A model generated the notes under the pieces. That model was not told the origin of the DNA, did not search any database, and was given only the letters and a program-made list of their open reading frames with translations. Shown one piece after another: positions 52,091 to 59,202 of a stretch of 64,000 bases of DNA. A program made the translations under genes and the position numbers. How positions within the stretch are numbered: the first letter of the stretch is position 1; the number at the start of each line of letters is the position of its first letter. The DNA comes from Streptomyces graminofaciens (GTDB lineage Bacteria; Actinomycetota; Actinomycetes; Streptomycetales; Streptomycetaceae): NCBI RefSeq assembly GCF_030294945.1, contig NZ_AP018448.1:5858001-5922000 (forward strand), in the 5' to 3' direction.

Positions 52091-52567
52091 ATGAATATAC
52101 GTCCCGTCCCGTTCGACCATCCCGACGCCGTGAAGCTCAACGACCAGGTACAGGCCGAGTACGCGGTGCGCTACGGCGACGGCGGCGACGAGACCCATCT
52201 GGACCCGGCGATGTTCGCCCCGCCCTCGGGCCTCTATCTGATCGCGTACGACGACTCGGAGAGCCCCGTCGCCACGGGCGGCTGGCGTTCCCAGGAGACG
52301 AACCCCGAGGGCTATCTGGACGGCGACGCCGAGCTCAAGCGCATGTTCGTCGTCCCCCAGGCCCGCGGTCTCGGCCTCGCCCGCCGCATCCTGGCCGCCC
52401 TGGAGGAGGACGCCCGCGCGGCCGGCCGCCTCCGCATGGTCCTGGAGACCGGCGACAAGCAGCCGGAGGCCATCGCCCTCTACGCCTCCAGCGGCTACGA
52501 ACTCTGCCCCAAGTTCGGCTACTACCGCGACAGCCCGCTGAGCCGCTGCTTCGCGAAGGCCCTGTAG
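52091..52567 (+). CDS. GNAT-family N-acetyltransferase
   Basis: A 158-residue GNAT protein. The acetyl-CoA-binding motif A is KRMFVVPQARGLGLARRILAALE read in two parts, followed by LETGDKQPEAIALYASSGY. The acceptor is unknown. It diverges from xth with 77 bp between and ends at a strong hairpin. Confidence 0.88.
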   Translation: MNIRPVPFDHPDAVKLNDQVQAEYAVRYGDGGDETHLDPAMFAPPSGLYLIAYDDSESPVATGGWRSQETNPEGYLDGDAELKRMFVVPQARGLGLARRILAALEEDARAAGRLRMVLETGDKQPEAIALYASSGYELCPKFGYYRDSPLSRCFAKAL

Positions 52568-52586
52568 AAACCCGCGGCCAACACGT

Positions 52587-52622
52587 CGAAGCCCCAGTCG
52601 GTGTTCACCGACTGGGGCTTCG
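52587..52622. terminator. Bidirectional terminator between GNAT and tRNA-Ala genes
   Basis: Two 17-bp perfectly complementary arms around TT (CGAAGCCCCAGTCGGTG and its complement). It serves the rightward GNAT gene and also lies just beyond the 3' end of the leftward tRNA gene. Confidence 0.88.
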
Positions 52623-52630
52623 AGCTGCGT

Positions 52631-52703
52631 GGACCTGTGGGGATTTGAACCCCAGACCCCCTCGATGCGAACGAGGTGCGCTACCGGACTGCGCCACAGG
52701 CCC
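52631..52703 (-). tRNA. tRNA-Ala (anticodon CGC)
   Basis: A 73-nt cloverleaf. The acceptor stem GGGCCTG/CAGGTCC includes the G3:U70 wobble that identifies alanine tRNAs. The anticodon loop is TTCGCAT with CGC at 34-36 inside a CCTCG/CGAGG stem, and the T-arm is GGGG-TTCAAAT-CCCC. It reads GCG codons. CCA is not encoded. Confidence 0.95.
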
Positions 52704-52797
52704 TTGCAACGAGTGAAACTCTAGCATCCCGATCCGGGTGCTTGGAAATCCGTTCCCGGCTGGTCAGCGGAGCAGGAAATCCGACGGCGACGCCGGG

Positions 52798-54132
52798 TCA
52801 CTCGTTCGCCGCCCGGGGCCGGTCGCCGTCCTCGTACTGGTCGAAGAGGGGTGTGCGGCCCCGCTCACGGGAGCGCCGGGCGGAGGCCGCGCGGCGGGCG
52901 TCCGAGCGGCCGTCGTCGGGGGCGCCGGCCACCTCCGGGTGCTCGTCGGCGTCGGGTTCCGGCTCCTCCGGCTCCCGCGAGGAGCCGTTCGGGTCGGCCG
53001 AACTCGACCGCGCGGAACTCCACGCGTCCGGCGCCCCGAGGTCCACGTCGGACGTGCTCCGAGGGGCCACCGGCGCGGTCACGTACGTCGGGAGCGGCAC
53101 GGGCACCGGGTCCCAGCTGTCGCCGTGGCCCGGTCGCCGCTGCCGCTCGCGCTGCTGGTCGACCCACTCGGCGTGGTCGGTCTGCTCGACGAGGGCACGG
53201 CGGTCGGCGGCGAGCGCGGTGAGGTCGGGCCTGGTCTCCTCCGACTCGGGTCCGTCCTCCGGCTCGTCGAGGTCCGGCTCGGGCTGCGGCCGCCGCCGGG
53301 GCCGGCTCTCCCTCAGCCGCTGCGCCGCCACCTCGGCCCGCCGCCGGTCCATGGTGAAGGCGAACCGCCGCCGCTCCTGGACACGCAGGTGCGCGATGTA
53401 CGCGCTCAGCAGCACCGCCGGTACGGCGGGCGCCCACAGGAACGCGACCCCGCCGACCGCCGCGACGACCGCGCCGAGCGTGAAGGCCATGAAGAGCATC
53501 ACGGTCGTACGCCGTCGGCGCGCGAGCGCCTTCGAGCGCCGGGCCCGTGCCTTGGCCTCCGCCGAGGAGCCTCGGCGAGCGCCGGATACTCGCTTCGCGG
53601 GAGCGGGCTTGGCGGCGGACTTACCGGCCGGCTTCGCGGCGGACTTACCGGTGGGCTTGCCCGTGGGCTTGCTGGCGGCCTGGGCGGCCTGGGCGGCGGA
53701 AGCGTGGGCCGCACCGGACCCGGCGGACGCACCTGACGTACCTGACGCACCCGACGCCGCTGCCGCCCTGCCCGCCTGGCGTGCGCCCTGCTGCGGTGAC
53801 ACCCCGGGCTGCGACGGCTCACCCCGCTCCACCGGGAGTTGGGCCTTCGTCTGCGCCCTGTACGGGGGCATGGCGAAGGCCCGGACGTCCACCGAGTCGG
53901 TGACGGCGTCCGGATCGGCGCTGGGCTCCCCCTCGTCGGCGGAGCGCGCCCGCAGGTCCTTGGCGTATCGGCGCTCCATCCCCGCCCGGCCGGAAAGCAG
54001 CCGGATGGCGGTGCTGAAGCGTTCCGTCGGACGGGCTTCGTTCAGCTCGTCCTGCCTACGGAGCCACATCGGCACCAAGTAGGCGGCCCAGGCCCCGACG
54101 ATGACTGCGTAGATGAGGCCGCTGCTGCTCAC
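52798..54132 (-). CDS. sepX: SepX/GlpR-like divisome membrane protein
   Basis: A 444-residue protein: N-terminal helix (GLIYAVIVGAWAAYLVPMWL), a long cytoplasmic Ala/Lys/Pro-rich linker (about 110-205), two adjacent helices (about 212-250) and a charged, disordered C-terminus. This layout and its place at the end of a galU-glp-rimJ block fit SepX, the actinobacterial membrane protein needed for stable septa in Streptomyces and counterpart of corynebacterial GlpR. The glp product is then its expected partner. Identification rests on layout and synteny. An AT-rich leader of 187 bp separates it from rimJ, so it probably has its own promoter. Confidence 0.8.
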   Translation of the reverse strand: MSSSGLIYAVIVGAWAAYLVPMWLRRQDELNEARPTERFSTAIRLLSGRAGMERRYAKDLRARSADEGEPSADPDAVTDSVDVRAFAMPPYRAQTKAQLPVERGEPSQPGVSPQQGARQAGRAAAASGASGTSGASAGSGAAHASAAQAAQAASKPTGKPTGKSAAKPAGKSAAKPAPAKRVSGARRGSSAEAKARARRSKALARRRRTTVMLFMAFTLGAVVAAVGGVAFLWAPAVPAVLLSAYIAHLRVQERRRFAFTMDRRRAEVAAQRLRESRPRRRPQPEPDLDEPEDGPESEETRPDLTALAADRRALVEQTDHAEWVDQQRERQRRPGHGDSWDPVPVPLPTYVTAPVAPRSTSDVDLGAPDAWSSARSSSADPNGSSREPEEPEPDADEHPEVAGAPDDGRSDARRAASARRSRERGRTPLFDQYEDGDRPRAANE

Positions 54133-54319
54133 GCCTCACACCGTAGAGGGGTTTCCGCGAGGCCATCGGCCAATTGGGCCGGTGTGTCGCACGATCCGGC
54201 TGATATTTCGAGCTTTTTTTGTGACCGATGCGATCAGCAGGCTGCCGAGAGCGTGAAATTAACGCACCGAGACCGCTTCGACTCGATCACCAATGATACG
54301 AATATTTCGAACACTTATT
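54133..54319 (-). promoter_or_regulatory. AT-rich leader and likely promoter of sepX
   Basis: This gap is far AT-richer than anything around it, with a run of seven T, the palindromic CGAATATTTCG (near 54299) and a second ATATTTCGAG (near 54202). On the coding strand a GACAC element, the WhiA core sequence, lies near 54185. It most likely holds an independent, regulated promoter. Confidence 0.5.
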
Positions 54320-54943
54320 TCATTTACCGTTGTTGCGGCCTTCCGGCGCCGCGTCCCGCGCCCGTTCCCGCTGCCAGCGGCCGAGCAGGCCCTCGGGCAC
54401 TTCCTCGGCGGTGAGCGCGAAGACGAGATGGTCACGCCAGGCACCGTCGATGTGAAGATATCGTGGACGAATCCCTTCGTCGCGGAATCCGAGTTTCTCC
54501 ACGACCCGCCGACTGGGGCGGTTCTCGGGGCGAATGCAGACCTCGATGCGGTGCAGCCCGACGGTCCGGAAGCAGTGGTCGACGACGAGCGCGACCGCCG
54601 TGGGGATCACGCCCCGCCCGGCGACCGACTCGTCGATCCAGTAGCCGACGTGCCCGGAGCACATCGAGCCCCAGGTGATCCCGGCGACCGTCAACTGCCC
54701 TACGAGCCGCCCCTGGTACTCGACCACGAACGGCAGCATCCGGCCCGCGTGCGCCTCCGAGCGCAGATGGCGGACCATCTGACGGTACGTCGGCCGGTGC
54801 GCTATGGGCCCGCTGGGCGTGGGCGGCGGAATCGTCGCCTCCCAGGGCCGCAGCCAGTCCCGGTTGCGCCGGTTGACCTCGCGCCAGGCCCGTTGGTCGC
54901 GCAGCTTTATGGGCCTCAGGACGACCTCGCCGTCCGTCAGCAC
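54320..54943 (-). CDS. rimJ: RimJ-type GNAT acetyltransferase
   Basis: A 207-residue GNAT protein of the RimJ/RimL type, which acetylates N-termini of ribosomal or other proteins. Features: EVVLRPIKLRDQRAW, GHVGYWIDESVAGRGVIPTA (acetyl-CoA motif), then CIRPENRPSRRVVEKLGF. Membership of the galU-glp-rimJ-glpR block is conserved from corynebacteria to Streptomyces. It starts 20 bp after the moaB-like gene ends. Confidence 0.9.
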   Translation of the reverse strand: MLTDGEVVLRPIKLRDQRAWREVNRRNRDWLRPWEATIPPPTPSGPIAHRPTYRQMVRHLRSEAHAGRMLPFVVEYQGRLVGQLTVAGITWGSMCSGHVGYWIDESVAGRGVIPTAVALVVDHCFRTVGLHRIEVCIRPENRPSRRVVEKLGFRDEGIRPRYLHIDGAWRDHLVFALTAEEVPEGLLGRWQRERARDAAPEGRNNGK

Positions 54944-54963
54944 GACAGGCCAGGATGGGCTGT

Positions 54964-55563
54964 TCAGCTCGCACCCCCATGGGGTCCGGAGGGGTCAGCG
55001 TCGGCCGCGGGGCGCTCGCCGACGGCCGGTCTCGGGTGGTCGCCGCCGCGGATCTGGTCGACGGCGTGGATCAGGAGGGGCGCCAGGACGGCCAGGCCGT
55101 CCCGCACCCCGCCGGTGGAGCCGGGCAGGTTGACGATCAGGGTGCGGCCCGCGACTCCGGCGAGGCCCCGGGAGAGCGCCGCCGTGGGCACCTTCTCCCG
55201 GCCGTACGCGCGGATCGCCTCGGGGATGCCCGGCACCTCGTGGTCGAGCACCGCGCGGGTCGCCTCGGGGGTGCGGTCGGTCGGCGAGACGCCCGTACCG
55301 CCGGTCGTCACGATCACGTCGTACCCGGCGTCGACGCCCGCCCGCAGCGCCGCCTCCACCGGGTCGCCGTCGGGCACGACCTGCGGGCCCTCGACGGCGA
55401 AGCCGAACCCCGAGAGCCCCTGGGCGATCAGGGGCCCGCCCTTGTCCTCGTACACCCCGGCGGCGGCCCGGTTGGAGGCGGTCACGACCAGGGCGCGGTA
55501 AGGGGAGGCCGGGGCGTCGCCGACCGGCGCGCTCCCGGTGGGTGGATGCGGTGAGGTTGTCAT
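54964..55563 (-). CDS. MoaB/Mog-family molybdopterin adenylyltransferase
   Basis: A 199-residue MoaB/Mog domain protein that would adenylylate molybdopterin. Motifs: [36 protein letters not shown] and [12 protein letters not shown]. The ATG overlaps the moaC stop by 4 bp. Flexible extensions at both ends are longer than in E. coli MoaB. Its genomic partners are moaC and glp/moeA. Confidence 0.92.
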   Translation of the reverse strand: MTTSPHPPTGSAPVGDAPASPYRALVVTASNRAAAGVYEDKGGPLIAQGLSGFGFAVEGPQVVPDGDPVEAALRAGVDAGYDVIVTTGGTGVSPTDRTPEATRAVLDHEVPGIPEAIRAYGREKVPTAALSRGLAGVAGRTLIVNLPGSTGGVRDGLAVLAPLLIHAVDQIRGGDHPRPAVGERPAADADPSGPHGGAS

Positions 55564-56042
55564 GACCGGCTCCAGTCGCCGGACTTGCCGCCCGTCTTCT
55601 CCTCCACGCGCACGTCCGTGATGACCGCCCCCTTGTCGACCGCCTTGACCATGTCGATCACGGTGAGCGCGGCGACGGAGACCGCGGTCAGGGCCTCCAT
55701 CTCGACGCCCGTGCGGTCCGTGGTCTTCACGGTGGCGAGGATCTCGACCGCGTCGTCCGCGACCGACAGGTCGAGCTTGACGCCCGACACCGACAGCGGG
55801 TGGCAGAGCGGGATGAGGTCGGGGGTGCGCTTGGCACCCATGATGCCCGCGATACGCGCGGTGGCGAGAGCGTCGCCCTTGGGGACGCCCTCGCCCCGGA
55901 GCAGTTCGACCACCTCGGGCGAGATCAGGACGCGGCCACTGGCGCGGGCGGTGCGCGCGGTCACGTCCTTCCCCGATACGTCGACCATGCGCGCGGCGCC
56001 CGCCTCGTCGATGTGGGTCAGTCGGTCCTGCGGCGTACTCAT
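55560..56042 (-). CDS. moaC: Cyclic pyranopterin monophosphate synthase
   Basis: A 160-residue MoaC, the second step of molybdenum cofactor synthesis. All key blocks are present: [29 protein letters not shown] and [19 protein letters not shown] with the final KAVDKGA. The ATG is at 56042. It overlaps the moaB-like gene and lies 152 bp below glp, in a gap partly filled by 34-bp repeats. Confidence 0.96.
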   Translation of the reverse strand: MSTPQDRLTHIDEAGAARMVDVSGKDVTARTARASGRVLISPEVVELLRGEGVPKGDALATARIAGIMGAKRTPDLIPLCHPLSVSGVKLDLSVADDAVEILATVKTTDRTGVEMEALTAVSVAALTVIDMVKAVDKGAVITDVRVEEKTGGKSGDWSRS

Positions 56043-56130
56043 GGTGGTGTGGCGCTCCCGGTCCGGGCCCGGCGCGGTGCGGCGCGCGGCCTGTTGTGCG
56101 CGACACGGTACGCCACCCTCGGCGGTTCGG

Positions 56131-56220
56131 CCGAGCAGGACCACCCGCTCCCCCGGCCGGTCGGCCGAGCGACACCGTGCCGGCACCCGGCCGGTCAGCC
56201 GAGCAGGACGACCTCGACCT
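56131..56220. repeat. 34-bp tandem repeat spanning the 3' end of glp
   Basis: CCGAGC-starting units recur at 56131, 56165 and 56199. The third lies inside the last codons of glp; the other two are downstream. The glp stop sits where the third unit meets the second, so a piece of the gene end appears to have been tandemly duplicated. Confidence 0.65.
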
Positions 56221-57517
56221 CCGTACCGGGCTCCGCCGACTCGACGCCCTCGGGGATCACGATGAGCGCGTCGGCCTGCGCGAGGGCCGCGACCAGGTGC
56301 GATCCCGCGCCCCCTACGGGGGTGACCCTGCCCTCGGCGTACGAACCCCGCAGATACTGCCGGCGCCCGGCGGGCGAGGTCAGTGCCTTGGGCGCGTCCA
56401 GGGTGGCGGTGACCGTGGGCCGGTGGACGTCCGTCAGGCCCATCAGCGTACGGATCGCGGGCCGGACGAAGATCTCGAAGGAGACGTACGACGACACGGG
56501 GTTGCCGGGAAGGGCGAGCAGCGGGATGTGGTCGGGGCCGATCGTGCCGAAGCCCTGGGGCTTGCCGGGCTGCATGGCGAGCTTGCGGAACTCGATGCCG
56601 GCGCCCTCCTCGTCCTCGTCGCCGACGGACTCCAGGGCCTCCTTGACGACGTCGTACGCCCCGACGCTCACGCCTCCCGTGGTGACCACCAGGTCGGCGC
56701 GGACGAGCTGGTCGTCGATGGTGGAGCGGAGCGTCTCGGCGTCGTCGGCGACGGCGCCCACGCGGTAGGCGATCGCCCCGGCGTCGCGGGCGGCGGCGGT
56801 CAGCGCGAAGCTGTTGGAGTCGTAGATCTGGCCGGTGGCCAACTCGCCGCCCGGCGGGATCAGTTCGCTGCCGGTGGAGAGCACCACCACGCGCGGGCGC
56901 GGGCGCACGCGTACCGAGGCGCGGCCGATGGCGGCCAGCAGGGCGATCTGCGGCGGGCCGAGGATCGTGCCGGCGGCGAGGGCGCGGTCGCCCGCCTTCA
57001 CATCGCTGCCCTTCGCGCGTACGTGCGCGCGTGCCTCGGCGGCGCGGTGGACGGCGACCTGGCCGGTGGCGCCCTCGGGGCTCGCGCTGCGGGCCCGCAT
57101 CCCGGAGACGGGGCCCTCGCCGAGGCCGCCGTCGGTCCACTCCACGGGGACGACCGCCTCGGCGCCGGGCGGCAGGGGGGCGCCGGTCATGATGCGGGCG
57201 GCCTCGCCGGGGCCGACCTGGACCTGCTCGGCCTGGCCCGCCGCCACGTCCCCGACGACCGTGAGCACGGCCGGGAACTCCTCGCTCGCGCCCGCGATGT
57301 CCGCGACCCGCACCGCGTACCCGTCCATCGAGCTGTTGTCGAACGGCGGCAGCGACAGCGGCACCGTGACGTCCTCGACCAGGACGCAGCCCTGGGCGTC
57401 GAGGAGTTGCAGCTCGATGGGTTCCAGGGGGTGGACGGTGGCGAGGATGTCCTCCAGGTGTTCGGTCACCGACCAGAGGTGGTCCGGGTCGGTGGCGGGG
57501 GTGGCGGCGCTGCTCAA
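56195..57517 (-). CDS. glp: Glp (gephyrin/MoeA-like protein)
   Basis: A 440-residue MoeA-fold protein. Domain blocks: [60 protein letters not shown] and [16 protein letters not shown]. MoeA inserts molybdate into molybdopterin. The corynebacterial relative encoded between galU and rimJ-glpR (Glp) instead binds FtsZ and the membrane protein GlpR. The same order here suggests that Glp role, and both functions are possible. GalU is encoded 5 bp upstream. Confidence 0.88.
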   Translation of the reverse strand: MSSAATPATDPDHLWSVTEHLEDILATVHPLEPIELQLLDAQGCVLVEDVTVPLSLPPFDNSSMDGYAVRVADIAGASEEFPAVLTVVGDVAAGQAEQVQVGPGEAARIMTGAPLPPGAEAVVPVEWTDGGLGEGPVSGMRARSASPEGATGQVAVHRAAEARAHVRAKGSDVKAGDRALAAGTILGPPQIALLAAIGRASVRVRPRPRVVVLSTGSELIPPGGELATGQIYDSNSFALTAAARDAGAIAYRVGAVADDAETLRSTIDDQLVRADLVVTTGGVSVGAYDVVKEALESVGDEDEEGAGIEFRKLAMQPGKPQGFGTIGPDHIPLLALPGNPVSSYVSFEIFVRPAIRTLMGLTDVHRPTVTATLDAPKALTSPAGRRQYLRGSYAEGRVTPVGGAGSHLVAALAQADALIVIPEGVESAEPGTEVEVVLLG

Positions 57518-57522
57518 AGTGG

Positions 57523-58425
57523 CTACATCTCCTCGGCTACGTAACTGCGAAGCCAGGTCCGGAAGTCCGGGCCCAGGTCCTCACGTTCGCATGCGAGCCT
57601 GACAATGGCACGCAGATAGTCGCCACGGTCGCCGGTGTCATAGCGGCGGCCCTTGAAGACCACGCCGTGCACGGGACCGCCGACCTTCTCGTCCGCGGCG
57701 AGCTGCTGGAGGGCGTCGGTGAGCTGGATCTCGCCGCCGCGGCCCGGCTCGGTCTTGCGCAGTATCCCGAAGATGCTGGGGTCGAGGACGTAGCGCCCGA
57801 TGACCGCGTAGCTGGACGGGGCGTCCGCCGGGTCGGGCTTCTCGACCAGGCCGGTCACCCGGACGACGTCGCTGTCCTCGGTGGCCTCCACGGCCGCGCA
57901 GCCGTAGAGGTGGATCTGCTCGGGTGCGACCTCCATGAGCGCGATGACGCTGCCGCCGCTCTGCTCCTGGACCTCGACCATGCGCTTGAGGAGCGGGTCG
58001 CGGGGGTCGATCAGGTCGTCGCCGAGGAGGACGGCGAAGGGCTCCTGGCCGACGTGCGGTGCGGCGCAGAGCACGGCGTGCCCGAGGCCCCTGGGGTCGC
58101 CCTGGCGGACGTAGTGGATGGTCGCGAGGTCGCTGGACTCCTGGACCTTGGCCAGTCGGCCGGCGTCGCCCTTCTTCTGCAGGGCCGACTCCAGCTCGTA
58201 GTTGCGGTCGAAGTGGTCCTCGAGGGGCCGCTTGTTCCGACCGGTGATCATCAGGACATCGTCCAGCCCCGCCGACGCGGCCTCTTCGACCACGTACTGG
58301 ATCGCCGGCTTGTCCACGACCGGCAGCATCTCCTTGGGAGTGGCTTTGGTGGCCGGCAGGAAGCGGGTTCCGAGACCCGCGGCGGGGATGACAGCCTTGC
58401 TGATCCTGGGGTTCGCCTCAGTCAT
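57523..58425 (-). CDS. galU: UTP-glucose-1-phosphate uridylyltransferase
   Basis: A 300-residue nucleotidyltransferase making UDP-glucose for wall, glycan and trehalose synthesis. The opening [20 protein letters not shown] and [10 protein letters not shown] are the nucleotide-binding signature; [11 protein letters not shown] and GEIQLTDAL follow later. It heads the leftward glp-moaC-moaB-rimJ block and is divergent from the 5-FCL gene, with 94 bp between. Confidence 0.97.
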   Translation of the reverse strand: MTEANPRISKAVIPAAGLGTRFLPATKATPKEMLPVVDKPAIQYVVEEAASAGLDDVLMITGRNKRPLEDHFDRNYELESALQKKGDAGRLAKVQESSDLATIHYVRQGDPRGLGHAVLCAAPHVGQEPFAVLLGDDLIDPRDPLLKRMVEVQEQSGGSVIALMEVAPEQIHLYGCAAVEATEDSDVVRVTGLVEKPDPADAPSSYAVIGRYVLDPSIFGILRKTEPGRGGEIQLTDALQQLAADEKVGGPVHGVVFKGRRYDTGDRGDYLRAIVRLACEREDLGPDFRTWLRSYVAEEM

Positions 58426-58519
58426 GCCCGCAACCTTATCCGGTGCCTTTATGAAGAATCTGTGGTTCCGGTTAATTCGCTCTCATATAAGCCGATTACG
58501 AAGGGTACTGGAGCAACCT

Positions 58520-59137
58520 GTGAGTCAGATGGGTCCCGGAGCGGAGCCTGCCAAGCGAATGTTGCGCAAAGAGTTCCTCATGGTGAGAGGCAGGTTGACG
58601 GCCGATGACGTCCGGAGAACGGCCGAGGCCCTTGCCGCCCGCGCCCTGGACCTGCCCGAGCTGGCGCATGGGCGCACGGTCGCGGCGTACGTCTCCGTGG
58701 GGAGCGAGCCCGGCACGCTCGCGCTCCTCAACGCGCTCCGCGCGCGCGGGGTGCGCGTCCTGCTGCCGGTCCTGCTGGCGGACAACGACCTCGACTGGGG
58801 CGCGTACGAGGGCGAGGGTTCCCTCGCGCGCGTGCAGCACGGCGGTGGCCGGATGGCCCTGCTGGAGCCCGTCGGTGAGCGGCTCGGCCCGGACGCCGTG
58901 ACCGGCGCCGACGCCGTCCTGCTGCCGGGCCTCGCCGTGGACGCGCGCGGGATGCGCCTGGGCCGCGGCGGCGGCTCGTACGACCGTGTCCTGGCCCGCC
59001 TCGAACGCGCGGGCGCCGACCCGGCCCTGGTGGTCCTGCTGTACGACTCGGAGGTCGTGGACCGCGTCCCCGAGGAGCCGCACGACCGTCCGGTGCACGC
59101 GGTGGTGACGCCTTCGGGGGTGCGGCGCTTCAGATGA
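58520..59137 (+). CDS. 5-formyltetrahydrofolate cyclo-ligase
   Basis: A 205-residue enzyme that turns 5-formyl-THF into methenyl-THF using ATP. It has the Lys/Arg-rich N-terminus AKRMLRKEFLMVRGRL and the ATP-binding motif GMRLGRGGGSYDRVLARL. GTG at 58520 has GGAG 6 bp upstream; ATG 58529 is an alternative. Opposite galU, the arrangement is shared with corynebacteria. Confidence 0.94.
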   Translation: MSQMGPGAEPAKRMLRKEFLMVRGRLTADDVRRTAEALAARALDLPELAHGRTVAAYVSVGSEPGTLALLNALRARGVRVLLPVLLADNDLDWGAYEGEGSLARVQHGGGRMALLEPVGERLGPDAVTGADAVLLPGLAVDARGMRLGRGGGSYDRVLARLERAGADPALVVLLYDSEVVDRVPEEPHDRPVHAVVTPSGVRRFR

Positions 59138-59147
59138 CCGGCGCATG

Positions 59148-59183
59148 AAAAACGGCCCCCACGCGTGCGTGGAGGCCGTTTCC
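59148..59183. terminator. Bidirectional terminator after the 5-FCL gene
   Basis: AAACGGCCCCCACGC pairs with GCGTGGAGGCCGTTT (one mismatch) around GT. The A-run on one side and T-run on the other make it a proper terminator for both converging genes. Confidence 0.88.
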
Positions 59184-59202
59184 GTCGGCAGCCGGTGACT
59201 GG

